Shown: positions 8,089 to 17,390, numbered from the stretch's first letter. The stretch is 64,000 bases of DNA from Cyclobacteriaceae bacterium (GCA_020832305.1 JAFIEV010000089.1:372001-436000), one strand, 5' to 3'. The notes: generated by a model from the sequence alone, not told the origin. Made by a program: numbers and translations.

Positions 8089-8673
8089 CTAATCCACACC
8101 ATCATTATATGATTTATACTTTTTCTTATACAAGAATAAAATTCGGGTCTTCGCTCTTTTCAAGCGCATTTTACAAGCCGAATCTGTAATGCGAAGCGCT
8201 TTGCTGATATCTTTTATAGATAGTCCATCCTGATATTTCATAAGTATCATAGCCTTCTCTTCAGGATGTATAATTTCCATTATACCCATTAGCTTTTCAT
8301 AGTTCACATCTACAAGATCCACCTCCTGTTCATCTATTATTTCCGGGATTTCATTTTCGCGATTCCACTCAGGATAGTGCATCCTTTTTCTTTGACGCAG
8401 GTAATCTATACAATGATTATAAGTAATGGTGTATAGCCAGGATGAAAAGCTGGATTGCTCTTTAAAAGCGGGAAGTTTTTCATATGCTTTTGAAAGTATA
8501 TCTATGGCTGATTCTTTAGCCAATTCTTTGTTTTTAAGCATGTCATAACATTTACCTGTGACTTTAGAATAATACCGGTTGTACAGTATATCAAAAAGTT
8601 TTGGCATGTTATTCTGCTTCATCAGATGAATAAGCTGCTCGTCACTTAAATGCGTCGGTTCTGTGAGGTCCAT
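8089..8673 (-). CDS. ECF-type RNA polymerase sigma factor
   Basis: A 194-residue sigma-70-family factor of the extracytoplasmic-function type. Region 2 spans about residues 25-95, with the -10 recognition helix signature FSSWLYTITYNHCIDYLR. Region 4 follows at about 130-185, with the helix-turn-helix YQDGLSIKDISKALRITDSA. The linker is acidic (IPEIIDEQEVDLVDV). It probably directs core polymerase to a small stress or envelope regulon. It is the first gene of a two-gene unit with the PepSY-like protein and divergent from the envelope cluster starting at 8815. No transmembrane anti-sigma factor is next to it. Confidence 0.92.
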   Translation of the reverse strand: MDLTEPTHLSDEQLIHLMKQNNMPKLFDILYNRYYSKVTGKCYDMLKNKELAKESAIDILSKAYEKLPAFKEQSSFSSWLYTITYNHCIDYLRQRKRMHYPEWNRENEIPEIIDEQEVDLVDVNYEKLMGIMEIIHPEEKAMILMKYQDGLSIKDISKALRITDSACKMRLKRAKTRILFLYKKKYKSYNDGVD

Positions 8674-8814
8674 CCGGTTTTTAAAAATTAATTTTCACAA
8701 ATCTGTGACTTTTTGACCTGGCTTCGTCTTAATCATGCACTTAAACAAAGGTTCTATGAAGCCTTGCAAATAAAAGTAAAAGTAATTATTCTTTAACAAT
8801 TTCCATTTTCCCTT

Positions 8815-9411
8815 ATGAAAAAGAAAATCTTATTCGCAATCCCATCAATGATGGTAATGTTGTATTTATTGGCTGGATGTGCCAAGGTTCCACAGGCTGA
8901 AATCGATGCAGCAGTTGCCGCTATCGATAAAGTAAAAACTGCTGAGGCTGCATTATATGTGCCAGATCAACTGAAAGCACTCGAAGATTCACTAAGCGCT
9001 GTTAAGGTTGCAGTCGAATCACAAAAATCCAAACTCATGGCTGATTATGGTCAGGTTAAAAACACCCTGGCCTGGATTTCCACCCAAGCTCCAGTCGTAG
9101 AAACATCTGCTACCAAACAGAAAGAACAAATGCGTACTGAGATCGAATCGCTCATAGCAGAAGTGAACGCCTTGCTTGAAGAAAATGCCGGCCTTATGCT
9201 TATAGCCCCGAAAGGGAAGGAAGGAAAAGTTGCCCTGGAAACAATAGGTAATGAATTAAATGCAATTAAAACGGCAGTTGGTGAGGTGCAAAATGCCTCT
9301 GCTGAAGGACAATTGCCAGTAACCATTGACAAAATCCGGGCAGCAAAAGTTAAAGCTCAATCTCTGAAAGATGAGTTAAATGCAGCTATTGCTAAAACCA
9401 AAAAATCCTGA
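8815..9411 (+). CDS. Coiled-coil lipoprotein
   Basis: A 198-residue protein with a signal peptide ending in lipobox LAGC (Cys near residue 22), followed by Ala/Lys/Glu-rich helices with heptad character over nearly all of the mature chain (for example around AEIDAAVAAIDKVKTAEAAL). The composition and layout recall DUF4398-like envelope lipoproteins, but I cannot name the family firmly. It should be membrane-anchored and facing the periplasm. It heads an envelope cluster with two L,D-transpeptidases; a hairpin terminator-like sequence separates it from them, so it may be made in excess of the downstream proteins. A Lpp-like spacer role is speculation. Confidence 0.75.
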   Translation: MKKKILFAIPSMMVMLYLLAGCAKVPQAEIDAAVAAIDKVKTAEAALYVPDQLKALEDSLSAVKVAVESQKSKLMADYGQVKNTLAWISTQAPVVETSATKQKEQMRTEIESLIAEVNALLEENAGLMLIAPKGKEGKVALETIGNELNAIKTAVGEVQNASAEGQLPVTIDKIRAAKVKAQSLKDELNAAIAKTKKS

Positions 9412-9443
9412 TAATCCCGGAGTCTATAATTAAATAACCTTAA

Positions 9444-9506
9444 AAAGGGCACACTCAATGCATGCCGGATATTGTTGATGAAAGGATTTGAGTGGCCCTT
9501 TAATTT
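9444..9506 (+). terminator. Terminator-like long hairpin after lipoprotein gene
   Basis: AAAGGGC(A)CACTCAA (9444-9458) pairs with TTGAGTGGCCCTTT (9488-9501), a 14-bp stem with one bulged base, followed by AATTT. The loop is about 29 bases, longer than usual. It lies 33 bases after the lipoprotein stop and 12 bases before the next ATG, so it could be an intra-operon attenuator rather than a full stop. Confidence 0.6.
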
Positions 9507-9517
9507 ATTACAAATAC

Positions 9518-10654
9518 ATGGTAGTAAAAAAGAATACCATCTATAGACTTTTATGTGTTCTGGTTTTTGCTGTAATGGCAATTATTTGCATCATTTACTT
9601 ATACAACAAACCTGAAAATCCGGAAGCTGAAGTACACGAAGCCCGGTTAAAAATATCACAGGCCGCTAATATTACAGGGCCTTATGCGGAAAGTTTACTA
9701 TACGCTGCACGAAATTATTACGATTCAGCCATCGAAGAGTGGGTGAGTCAAAATCAAAAAATCATTTTATTCCGGGATTATTCTAAAATAAAAGATTTTT
9801 CGCGGAAAGCCACATTCATGGCCGAACTTTCAATAGGAACTTCAGAAGATTTCAGAAAAAACATGTTGGTGGAACTAAATGCAAATCAGCTTATAGCTGA
9901 TTCTATAGCCATTCGTTTTAAAACCCATTTTTCATCATTGCCATTAAATGAAGAATACAGAAATACTGAATTTCAAGCATTACTTAAACTGGAAGAAGGA
10001 AGAATTGCTTTTGAGAAAGGTGACTTGATGCATAGTAAAAAATGCATAAAACAGGCGCTGGATTCATTAGCGGTACTTCAGGAATCCATTGAGTATGAAC
10101 TAAAGGAATATTTTCAACAACACAATACCTGGACAAAATGGGTACAGGAAACCATAGACCTCAGCAAAAAAGAAAAATCAGCCGCGATTGTAATAGATAA
10201 ATTCGGTCAAAGATGCCATGTGTATCAATCTGGCCGGCTTATCGCTTCCTTTCCAGCTGATCTGGGGGTTAACTGGATCGGTGATAAGATTAAGAGCGGC
10301 GATAAAACTACACCCGAAGGTAAATACAAGGTGATTAAAAAAAAGAAAGGTACAGAAACTATTTATTATAAGGCTTTGCTTATTAATTACCCTAATAATG
10401 ATGACAGAGAAAGGTTCAGACAATTTAGATTACAAGGTTTACTCCACAATAGAGATGAAATCGGAGCTAATATTGAAATTCATGGTGGTGGAGGGAAAAA
10501 TATTCACTGGACAGATGGCTGTATCGCCTTAAACAATGAGGATATGGAGCAATTATATCACCTGGTACGTGAAGGAACCCCAATTGTTATCATAGGGTCA
10601 TTAAGGCCATTTGATCAGGTTTTTACAAATAACATTCATGCCCACGCATATTAA
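9518..10654 (+). CDS. L,D-transpeptidase (YkuD family), membrane-anchored
   Basis: 378 aa. One N-terminal membrane segment (about residues 12-30: LLCVLVFAVMAIICIIYLY), a helical periplasmic stalk to about 220, then a YkuD domain. The catalytic motif is present: His in IEIHGGGG near residue 321 and Cys in WTDGCIALNN near 335. This is the D-G-C variant of the usual S/T-H-G-C. Such enzymes make 3-3 peptidoglycan cross-links or attach proteins to peptidoglycan. The ATG at 9518 is used; an upstream TTG lies inside the hairpin stem. Its end overlaps the second transpeptidase by 17 bases. Confidence 0.88.
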   Translation: MVVKKNTIYRLLCVLVFAVMAIICIIYLYNKPENPEAEVHEARLKISQAANITGPYAESLLYAARNYYDSAIEEWVSQNQKIILFRDYSKIKDFSRKATFMAELSIGTSEDFRKNMLVELNANQLIADSIAIRFKTHFSSLPLNEEYRNTEFQALLKLEEGRIAFEKGDLMHSKKCIKQALDSLAVLQESIEYELKEYFQQHNTWTKWVQETIDLSKKEKSAAIVIDKFGQRCHVYQSGRLIASFPADLGVNWIGDKIKSGDKTTPEGKYKVIKKKKGTETIYYKALLINYPNNDDRERFRQFRLQGLLHNRDEIGANIEIHGGGGKNIHWTDGCIALNNEDMEQLYHLVREGTPIVIIGSLRPFDQVFTNNIHAHAY

Positions 10655-11321
10655 ACATATCGCTTCTAAACTCCTCGAAAAGTCTTTTTTTACTATCCTT
10701 ATATTGATACAATTTATCTATTGCTTCTCTATAAATGATTATTTGGCAGAATGGTTATTCAGGATTAATAATACAATTCATATAGATCAATCCTATGAAA
10801 AAGAGGCTGAAGGAAAAGAAGTTTCTGAAATTCATGAGAAAGTGAAACAATTGCAAGTCTTCAGACAAAAGTACCTGCCTAATAGAGCCTATATGGTCGT
10901 TAGTCTTACACAAAATACATTTCGATTATATAATGCAGATTCAGAATTGATTTTAGAAGGATTGTGCTCCACAGGTAGCTACACTACACTTGATAATGGT
11001 GTTAAACAATGGGTGTTTAAAACCCCAAAAGGGGTAAGAAAAGTTTTGGGAAAAACCCAGAATCCTGTATGGACCAAGCCTGATTGGGCCTTTGTCGAGG
11101 ACGGATTGCCCATACCACCACCTAGACATCCAAGCCGTTATGAATACGGCGTATTGGGGAAGTATGCCATTAATCTGGGAGATGGTTACCTTATTCACGG
11201 CACATTATACCAAAGGAACCTCGGACAGCCCGTGACCCATGGCTGTATCAGATTGGGCGACAATGATTTGGAGCATGTATTTCGAACGCTGAAAACGGGG
11301 TCAAAAGTTTATATTTTTTGA
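10638..11321 (+). CDS. L,D-transpeptidase (YkuD family)
   Basis: 227 aa with an N-terminal membrane anchor or uncleaved signal (about residues 12-35), a short linker, and a YkuD catalytic domain. Active site: His in YLIHGTLYQ near residue 187 and Cys in PVTHGCIRLGDND near 203, a canonical T-H-G-C-I-R motif. It starts at ATG 10638, inside the 3' end of the previous gene in another frame, which indicates translational coupling. It shares only the catalytic core with its neighbour, so they are paralogues with different stalks. Probable role: peptidoglycan cross-linking, or linkage of the 8815 lipoprotein (inference). Confidence 0.9.
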   Translation: MPTHIKHIASKLLEKSFFTILILIQFIYCFSINDYLAEWLFRINNTIHIDQSYEKEAEGKEVSEIHEKVKQLQVFRQKYLPNRAYMVVSLTQNTFRLYNADSELILEGLCSTGSYTTLDNGVKQWVFKTPKGVRKVLGKTQNPVWTKPDWAFVEDGLPIPPPRHPSRYEYGVLGKYAINLGDGYLIHGTLYQRNLGQPVTHGCIRLGDNDLEHVFRTLKTGSKVYIF

Positions 11322-11323
11322 TT

Positions 11324-12100
11324 ATGAATAATTTCTATTTCAAACTCAGTAAATGGCAGCAAATTATCCTGATCTCTGGTCTGATTTTTTGCCTTTACTA
11401 TTCATGGTTTTATTATAAATCCCTTGTACACAGTCGTAATCTTCTGGAACTTGAATACCACATTGAAAATTTAAATGAGGAAAAAGGAAAGATAAAGTCT
11501 CATTATACAAGCAGAAAATCACTGGCTCTGGAAGAAGCCCTGAAACATACCATTGCACTCGATTCACTGAGTATATGGCTTGACACCAGGCAGTCAATTA
11601 TCAAATTGCAGCTGCAGGGACTTACCGTTTATACAGCCAAAATACAATCACTCGAAATTTCTCCCACCCTGGAAACTATAAATCCGGAATACCTGCTTGA
11701 AATTTGCCGTAATCCAATCAGAATCAATAGAATAATTTCTCTCACCAAAAAAGAACCAGCTAAACTCATCAAAGCGCCAGGCATTGGTGCTCAGGAAACA
11801 AGTACCATAGATACAATGAAAACTGAAAATATTAATAGTTCCGCTTTGACTTATTCATTTCAACTCGACAATGGAATAATACTATCAATAAACTCATATG
11901 AAAAGAGCCTATTGGAGCAATTAGTACAGCCATTCGCAAACAACGGATCTACCTTTATCCACCGCATCGATGCAATGGCTCATTTTAGTTGGGAGAAAAT
12001 TCCAGCTACTATCAAAATAGAATTAAATAAACAAGCTGCAGAGATCATTTTCAGAGCCGTACCATACAATGGGTTTGTTATCATTGACGCCAGCCGCTGA
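11324..12100 (+). CDS. Unrecognised single-span membrane protein in transpeptidase operon
   Basis: 258 aa. The start ATG lies 2 bases after the second transpeptidase stop; a TTG two codons earlier overlaps that stop. One transmembrane helix (about residues 11-31: IILISGLIFCLYYSWFYY) is followed by a coiled-coil stretch (to about 70) and a periplasmic domain of mixed character. I see no motif tying it to a known family. Because it is cotranscribed with two L,D-transpeptidases it may be a regulator or scaffold for them, similar in layout to FtsL/GspM-like bitopic proteins, but this is inference. Confidence 0.7.
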   Translation: MNNFYFKLSKWQQIILISGLIFCLYYSWFYYKSLVHSRNLLELEYHIENLNEEKGKIKSHYTSRKSLALEEALKHTIALDSLSIWLDTRQSIIKLQLQGLTVYTAKIQSLEISPTLETINPEYLLEICRNPIRINRIISLTKKEPAKLIKAPGIGAQETSTIDTMKTENINSSALTYSFQLDNGIILSINSYEKSLLEQLVQPFANNGSTFIHRIDAMAHFSWEKIPATIKIELNKQAAEIIFRAVPYNGFVIIDASR

Positions 12101-12118
12101 AATCAACATATCTGTACC

Positions 12119-12634
12119 CTACACAGCAGAAGTAGCAAGCTGATCCCTTATTTTCCGAATTACTTCCTGCCATTCTTTGGCCTTTATTTCATAAAAACCA
12201 AGCTTAAGGGGCTCATCTTTATGGTAATTAAAGAAATTAAGGGATATGGGTTTGAGATACACCTGAGCCCTAAGCGTAAAAACCAAGTCAACTGATTCAA
12301 CTACAGATCTGGATTTATTCCCTTCCTTCAGTTGAATATTCTTCTTTTGTATCTCACACTTCTGAACCTTGGCCAGTTCAAGGGCCTCAAAATGCATTAT
12401 ATCATCGGTATTGTTTAAAAATAATAGTCTGCTATTTTCTTTGTCGAGACCGATAATTCTCCCTAAATCGAGAATTTCTGTATAATCCGGATTTATTCCT
12501 GCTGATTTACATTTTTCAAGAAAAAGTTTTTTTAAAGACTTCTCTCTTCGCTTTTGCAGTCTGATGAGCAAGTAAAAAGGCACCAATAAAACAGACAGGG
12601 CTGCAATGGCGCCAAAGATTTCCAATATTTTCAT
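12119..12634 (-). CDS. Hypothetical membrane protein (171 aa)
   Basis: One N-terminal membrane helix (about residues 4-24) followed by a basic segment (LQKRREKSLKKLF) and a soluble alpha/beta domain, likely cytoplasmic by the positive-inside rule. The domain includes EILDLGRIIGLDKENSRLLF and ends with a helix (KEWQEVIRKIRDQL). No known family is recognised. It converges on the envelope cluster (18-base gap), so it is a separate unit. Confidence 0.65.
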   Translation of the reverse strand: MKILEIFGAIAALSVLLVPFYLLIRLQKRREKSLKKLFLEKCKSAGINPDYTEILDLGRIIGLDKENSRLLFLNNTDDIMHFEALELAKVQKCEIQKKNIQLKEGNKSRSVVESVDLVFTLRAQVYLKPISLNFFNYHKDEPLKLGFYEIKAKEWQEVIRKIRDQLATSAV

Positions 12635-12889
12635 CCTTTTGTAAATAGTGTTAATTTTGATCGTCTTAAAGGAATTTCAGTAAAGCACAATTTTCAGAAA
12701 ACACGAATTTTCTATTGTACTTTACATGCTTTACTGACTCCTTTGCATTTAGACGCTGTATGAAGTATTGGTCACCCATTTTTAGAAATTATTTTTTTGG
12801 AAGAAGAGCAATCAAATTTTTTCTGAAGGGGGCATCAATTAACCCTGTTGCGGGTATCCCGTAATGTATTATATATTCACATTATAAAT

Positions 12890-13546
12890 ATGAACATAAT
12901 GATTATGCAAGAACAAACATTTAATAAAAGAAACGGCATTATGACCCTAATGCTGGCATTTGCATTCCATCCTTTGGTCTGGGCACAACAGCAAGCCACT
13001 GTTGAAGATATGTACCGCCCTTCTGAACCTGGAATTGCAAAAACAAAAAGTATCCTTATCATCACCGATCAAAACTACAATGACACCGAGCTGTTGTATC
13101 CACTGTATCGATTTGTGGAGGAAGGATATAATGTAACCGTGGCTACCTTGAAAGGAGGTGAAATAGCTGGTTATAATTCAGCCGGCCTCAAGTCTACAAC
13201 ACCAATACAAGATGTAGATGTCACAAAGTTTGATGCCTTATACCTGCCAGGGGGTCGTGCACCTGCCCAATTGCGGGAACATGATATTGTTATCAATGCC
13301 GTAAAGCATTTTGCCGAACACAACAAACCCATAGCCGCTATATGCCATGGTCCACAGCTGCTGGCTAAATCAGGCTTGCTGCAGGGCAAACAGGTAACGG
13401 CCTTTCATAAAATTAAAGATGAGATGCTGGCCGCAGGAGGGAATTATGTAGACCAACCGGTAGTAAAAGACGGCAATATCCTTACCTCGAGAATGCCCGG
13501 TGATCTGCCTGCACAGATTCACGAATTTATGAAAATGATCAAATAA
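12890..13546 (+). CDS. DJ-1/PfpI-family protein, exported
   Basis: 218 aa from ATG 12890; ATGs at 12899 and 12905 are equally possible. The N-terminus holds a signal peptide ending near VWAQQ, unusual for this mostly cytoplasmic family. The Rossmann-like domain begins at SILIITDQNYNDTELLYPLY (conserved Glu). The nucleophile elbow is AAICHGPQLLAKSG with the reactive Cys, and LYLPGGRAPAQLR precedes it. Family members act as deglycases, proteases or glyoxalases; which one is unclear. It is monocistronic and followed by a strong terminator. Confidence 0.85.
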   Translation: MNIMIMQEQTFNKRNGIMTLMLAFAFHPLVWAQQQATVEDMYRPSEPGIAKTKSILIITDQNYNDTELLYPLYRFVEEGYNVTVATLKGGEIAGYNSAGLKSTTPIQDVDVTKFDALYLPGGRAPAQLREHDIVINAVKHFAEHNKPIAAICHGPQLLAKSGLLQGKQVTAFHKIKDEMLAAGGNYVDQPVVKDGNILTSRMPGDLPAQIHEFMKMIK

Positions 13547-13567
13547 TTGCTTAAAAATTCATTATTG

Positions 13568-13604
13568 AAAAGGCAGTCCCAGTTCACCAAGGGCCTGCCT
13601 TTTT
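13568..13604 (+). terminator. Rho-independent terminator after DJ-1 gene
   Basis: AAAAGGCAG pairs with CTGCCTTTT; the stem continues as CCC/GGG after one mismatch. It is followed by a run of T and lies 21 bases after the stop codon. Confidence 0.85.
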
Positions 13605-13724
13605 GCTATTAAAAGGCCTGATTTTCTAATTATTAAACAAAAAATCATTTTTTTTAAAAAAATTCTCTCTAATTATAATTTTTTTACATAACTTAAACTC
13701 ACAACAATCATAAGACGAAATTAT

Positions 13725-15632
13725 ATGAATCGGATCTTTGCCGGTACGTATTTATTTATGCTATTACATACCCAGGCATTGCCTCAGGCAGATAGTTTAA
13801 TTCAATTGCTTTCATGGCATAAAGCCGATACAACCAAGGTTTGGATCTATCGGGATATCGCCTATTATTTAAAACCTGAAAATCCTGATTCAGCCATTTA
13901 TTATGCCACCAAGGGATATGATTTGGCAAAACAATTGCAATTCTCATCAGGGATGATTTGGAATTTGAATCAGGCAGCACTGGCCTGGACAGAAAAAAGC
14001 AATCTCGATTCTGCAGATGCATATTTTTCTACAGCCATTCAACTTTCTTATTCATCGGGCGATACCATATCAGCCGGAAACTTATTGAATTCAATTGGAA
14101 TCAATTATTATTTCCAGGGGAATTTCAGCAAAGCCATACAATATTATGACAGTTCTCTATCCTTGTTTGACAGGCTAAATTATAATGAAGGTATGGCGCG
14201 GTCACTCAACAACCTGGGCATTATTTACCGCATAAGACGAAATTACAATAAGGCCCTGGAGATTTATCGCCGATCATTGAAAATCAAAGAATTTTTGGGT
14301 GATTCTACAGGAATTGCTGTATCCCATTATAACTTGGGTTATGCCTTCACTTTCTTAAATGACCAGGAAAATAGCCTGAAGCATTTTACCCAGGCCGCTG
14401 ATATCTATAAAAAGCTCAACAATCAGGAAGAGGTCTATAAAACCAGCATGGGAAAGGGAGCTGCCTTGTACAATTTAGGAGAATTTGACGAGGCCTATAA
14501 AGAACTTCGATTTGCCATAGATCATTTGACGCACAAAAACAGCCTTGAATACATTCAGGCGGTGGTGTATCTCGGCGCTGTGCTTATGCATAAAGACAGT
14601 ACAGAAAAAGGCATCGCCTATATGGAAAAAGGCTATGCCGCTGTTGAAAACTCAGGAAGAATAGATTTGCTCAAAAACATCTCCTTTGAACTTTCCAGGG
14701 CCTATGAGCAAACAGGAGATTACAAAAAAGCGGCATATCACTGGAAAAACCATTCAATCCTCTTTGACAGCCTTTCTGGAGAACAGAAGCAGTGGGCGAT
14801 AGAAGAAATGCAGGCACGCTTCGACACCCGGGAAAAAGAAAACATGATTCAAATACAGCAAATTGAACTACTGCGCCAGGAAGATCAGAAAAAACTGTAC
14901 CTTATTACTGCCATACTGGCGGTGCTTCTATTTACGGTTAGTATCGTCTTCGCAGTAAAACAATACAAGCTTAGAAAATATTTACAAATTGCCAATAATC
15001 AAATTAAAATTACCCTCGAGGAAAAAGATTCCCTGATGAAAGAAATCCATCACCGGGTAAAAAATAACCTGCAAATGGTAAGCAGCATTCTGAGTATTCA
15101 GAGCCGTGAGATATCAGATCAAAAAGCACTGGAAGCCGTCAATGCCAGCAAAACCAGGGTACAATCTATGGGATTAATTCATCAGTTTTTATATGGAGAA
15201 GGTGAATTCAGAAGTATACAAATGGCCGCATATGTAAAAAATCTGACGGCTTATTTACTGAGTGCTTATTGCAGCCCTGAGAAAGAAGTTAAAATACACA
15301 CTGAAATTGAAGAATTATACCTCGATGTAGACACAGCCATTCCCTTAGGATTGATTTTAAACGAATTGATAACCAATTCAATAAAGCATGCCTTCAGGGA
15401 AAAATCTCAGGGCTCTGTATATATCAGTCTTAAGAAAACAGATGGAATTCTCAAATTGAAAGTTATGGATGATGGTGCAGGTTTTGATTTATCAAGACCT
15501 GAAAAAAATTCTTTCGGACTTACCCTTTTGGAAACACTGGCTAAAAGGTTGAAAGCAGAAATGCATATTGACTCCAGTCAGGGAACTTCCATAGAATATT
15601 CTATTGCCAATTATCATTTACATTCTGCATGA
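13725..15632 (+). CDS. TPR sensor histidine kinase (HisKA_2 type)
   Basis: 635 aa. A signal peptide (about 1-19) leads into a periplasmic sensor with at least five tetratricopeptide repeats (about residues 35-340; for example GMARSLNNLGIIYRIRRNYN). A single transmembrane helix follows near 390-412 and then a short coiled coil. The phosphoacceptor box EIHHRVKNNLQMV near 440 is of the HisKA_2/HWE type. The ATP-binding domain shows LILNELITNSIKHAF (N box) and DDGAGFD (G1). It autophosphorylates and should pass phosphate to the response regulator encoded next, with which it overlaps by 4 bases (ATGA). The signal is unknown; TPRs suggest a protein or peptide ligand. Confidence 0.93.
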   Translation: MNRIFAGTYLFMLLHTQALPQADSLIQLLSWHKADTTKVWIYRDIAYYLKPENPDSAIYYATKGYDLAKQLQFSSGMIWNLNQAALAWTEKSNLDSADAYFSTAIQLSYSSGDTISAGNLLNSIGINYYFQGNFSKAIQYYDSSLSLFDRLNYNEGMARSLNNLGIIYRIRRNYNKALEIYRRSLKIKEFLGDSTGIAVSHYNLGYAFTFLNDQENSLKHFTQAADIYKKLNNQEEVYKTSMGKGAALYNLGEFDEAYKELRFAIDHLTHKNSLEYIQAVVYLGAVLMHKDSTEKGIAYMEKGYAAVENSGRIDLLKNISFELSRAYEQTGDYKKAAYHWKNHSILFDSLSGEQKQWAIEEMQARFDTREKENMIQIQQIELLRQEDQKKLYLITAILAVLLFTVSIVFAVKQYKLRKYLQIANNQIKITLEEKDSLMKEIHHRVKNNLQMVSSILSIQSREISDQKALEAVNASKTRVQSMGLIHQFLYGEGEFRSIQMAAYVKNLTAYLLSAYCSPEKEVKIHTEIEELYLDVDTAIPLGLILNELITNSIKHAFREKSQGSVYISLKKTDGILKLKVMDDGAGFDLSRPEKNSFGLTLLETLAKRLKAEMHIDSSQGTSIEYSIANYHLHSA

Positions 15633-16276
15633 AAGAAAAATACAAAATATTAATCGTTGAGGACGAACCTATTATTGCTGAAGATATCAAAGGATATTTA
15701 TGTGAGTATGGTTTTTTTGTGCCCGGCATTTGCTATTCTGAGACAGCGGCCCTAAATGCCATTATGTCTATGCAGCCACACCTGGTCATGCTTGATATTA
15801 ACCTTGGCGGCAAAATGTCTGGCCTTCAACTGGCTGAATGGATTTCATACAATACCGAAATCCCCTTTATTTTCCTTACCAGCTATTCCAATATAGACAT
15901 CATCAAAGAAGCTAAAAAAAGTCATCCGGCTGCCTATCTTCTCAAGCCATTCACAGGACCAGATATTCAGGTGGCGGTAGACATCGCATTGTCAAATCAC
16001 TATAAAAACGGAAATCATAAAGACGAAAACCACCAGGAACTATCTGCCATCAATCAGAAATTGCCAAACCCTTTGAGTTTGCGGGAGTATGAACTCATAC
16101 AAAAGCTCGAAATGGGCTTATCAAACAAAGATATTGGTGCGGCGCTTTGCATTTCAGAAAATACAGTAAAAACACACTTAAAACATGTTTTTGAAAAACT
16201 TGATGTACAAAACCGCACTGAGGCTGTTTTTAAGCTTAGAAAATTCACAGCGAACCAACAAATCACCCAAAAGTAG
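15629..16276 (+). CDS. Response regulator with LuxR-type DNA-binding domain
   Basis: 215 aa: receiver domain (1-125) with acidic pair EDE near residue 11, phosphoacceptor Asp56 in VMLDINLGG, Thr in FLTSYS and Lys in LLKPFTG. A C-terminal LuxR/GerE helix-turn-helix follows (about 150-210, LEMGLSNKDIGAALCISENT and VKTHLKHVFEKL). It overlaps the histidine kinase by 4 bases, which identifies the cognate pair. It probably activates transcription; targets are unknown, although the cytochrome/HabA-like genes directly downstream are candidates. Confidence 0.94.
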   Translation: MKEKYKILIVEDEPIIAEDIKGYLCEYGFFVPGICYSETAALNAIMSMQPHLVMLDINLGGKMSGLQLAEWISYNTEIPFIFLTSYSNIDIIKEAKKSHPAAYLLKPFTGPDIQVAVDIALSNHYKNGNHKDENHQELSAINQKLPNPLSLREYELIQKLEMGLSNKDIGAALCISENTVKTHLKHVFEKLDVQNRTEAVFKLRKFTANQQITQK

Positions 16277-16408
16277 TATAAAAACCATATCATTTCACGA
16301 CATATTTGCTCCTATTGTCGAGCATGAGAACGAGTAGTATTTCTCACTGAAACATATCTTCTCAATGCTGTTCACTAATCTTTCAAATATTGATTTAACC
16401 ACAAGATC

Positions 16409-17383
16409 ATGAAAAAAACTGTACGTATTGCAGGATATGCCTTACTCACTATCGTAATCGGATTATCCATTTTGATCGCTTATGTTTCTATCTTTTTACC
16501 TGATGTTGGCGATGCGCCTGACATAAAAATCGAAATTACCCAGGACAAAGTAGAAAGAGGTAAGTACCTCGCCAACCATGTCATGCTATGTATGGATTGC
16601 CATGCGGAAAGAGATTTTTCCCTTTTTGCAGGACCTCCAATACCAGGCACACTTGGAGCGGGAGGAGAACGTTTTGACCATTCTATGAACTTTCCCGGCA
16701 TTTTTATATCCCAAAACATTACCCCGAGTGGTATCGCAGACTGGACAGATGGCGAATTGTACCGACTCATAACCACTGGTGTGCGAAAAGATGGCAAACC
16801 TATTTTTCCGGTAATGCCATATTTAAGTTATGGACAGCTTGACCCAGCAGATATAGAAGCAGTAATTGCCTATATACGCACACTTGATCCGGTGCAAACC
16901 TCACATCCAAAATCCAAAGCAGATTTTCCTGTAAACCTTGTCTTGAACACCATGCCGAAAAAAGCCCAACCCGGCAAAAGACCTGATAAAACTGATCTGA
17001 TTTCTTATGGGAAATACCTGACCACCGCTGCTGCTTGTGCTGACTGCCATACAAAAATGGTTGATGGAAAACAGGTTGGAAAGCCCTTCGCCGGAGGGTT
17101 TGAATTTGCCTTTCCCGATGGACGTATTTTACAGTCTGCCAACATCACCCCCCATGAAACGGGTATTGGTACATGGACGAAAGAGCAGTTTATTCAACGC
17201 TTTAAAATCTATGCAGAAGACCATTATAAACCCCACCCGGTAGGTGAAGATGAACTGCAAACCGTAATGCCCTGGCTAATGTATGCCGGGATGGATGAAT
17301 ATGACCTGGGTGCTATATATGCCTACTTAAAAACACTAACCCCCGTAAACAATAAAGTAACAACCCTGACTTTCAAACAATAA
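16409..17383 (+). CDS. Diheme cytochrome c
   Basis: 324 aa with one N-terminal membrane helix (about residues 7-29) that likely anchors it to the inner membrane, and two periplasmic cytochrome c domains. Heme motifs CMDCH (Cys near 61) and CADCH (near 209) are complete, each followed by a candidate distal Met (for example PVMPYLSY near 133 and TVMPWLMYAG near 290). The two halves are internally similar, so the gene arose by duplication. It probably shuttles electrons between a dehydrogenase and an oxidase. The next gene starts 7 bases after its stop, so they are cotranscribed. Confidence 0.92.
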   Translation: MKKTVRIAGYALLTIVIGLSILIAYVSIFLPDVGDAPDIKIEITQDKVERGKYLANHVMLCMDCHAERDFSLFAGPPIPGTLGAGGERFDHSMNFPGIFISQNITPSGIADWTDGELYRLITTGVRKDGKPIFPVMPYLSYGQLDPADIEAVIAYIRTLDPVQTSHPKSKADFPVNLVLNTMPKKAQPGKRPDKTDLISYGKYLTTAAACADCHTKMVDGKQVGKPFAGGFEFAFPDGRILQSANITPHETGIGTWTKEQFIQRFKIYAEDHYKPHPVGEDELQTVMPWLMYAGMDEYDLGAIYAYLKTLTPVNNKVTTLTFKQ

Positions 17384-17390
17384 TAACATC

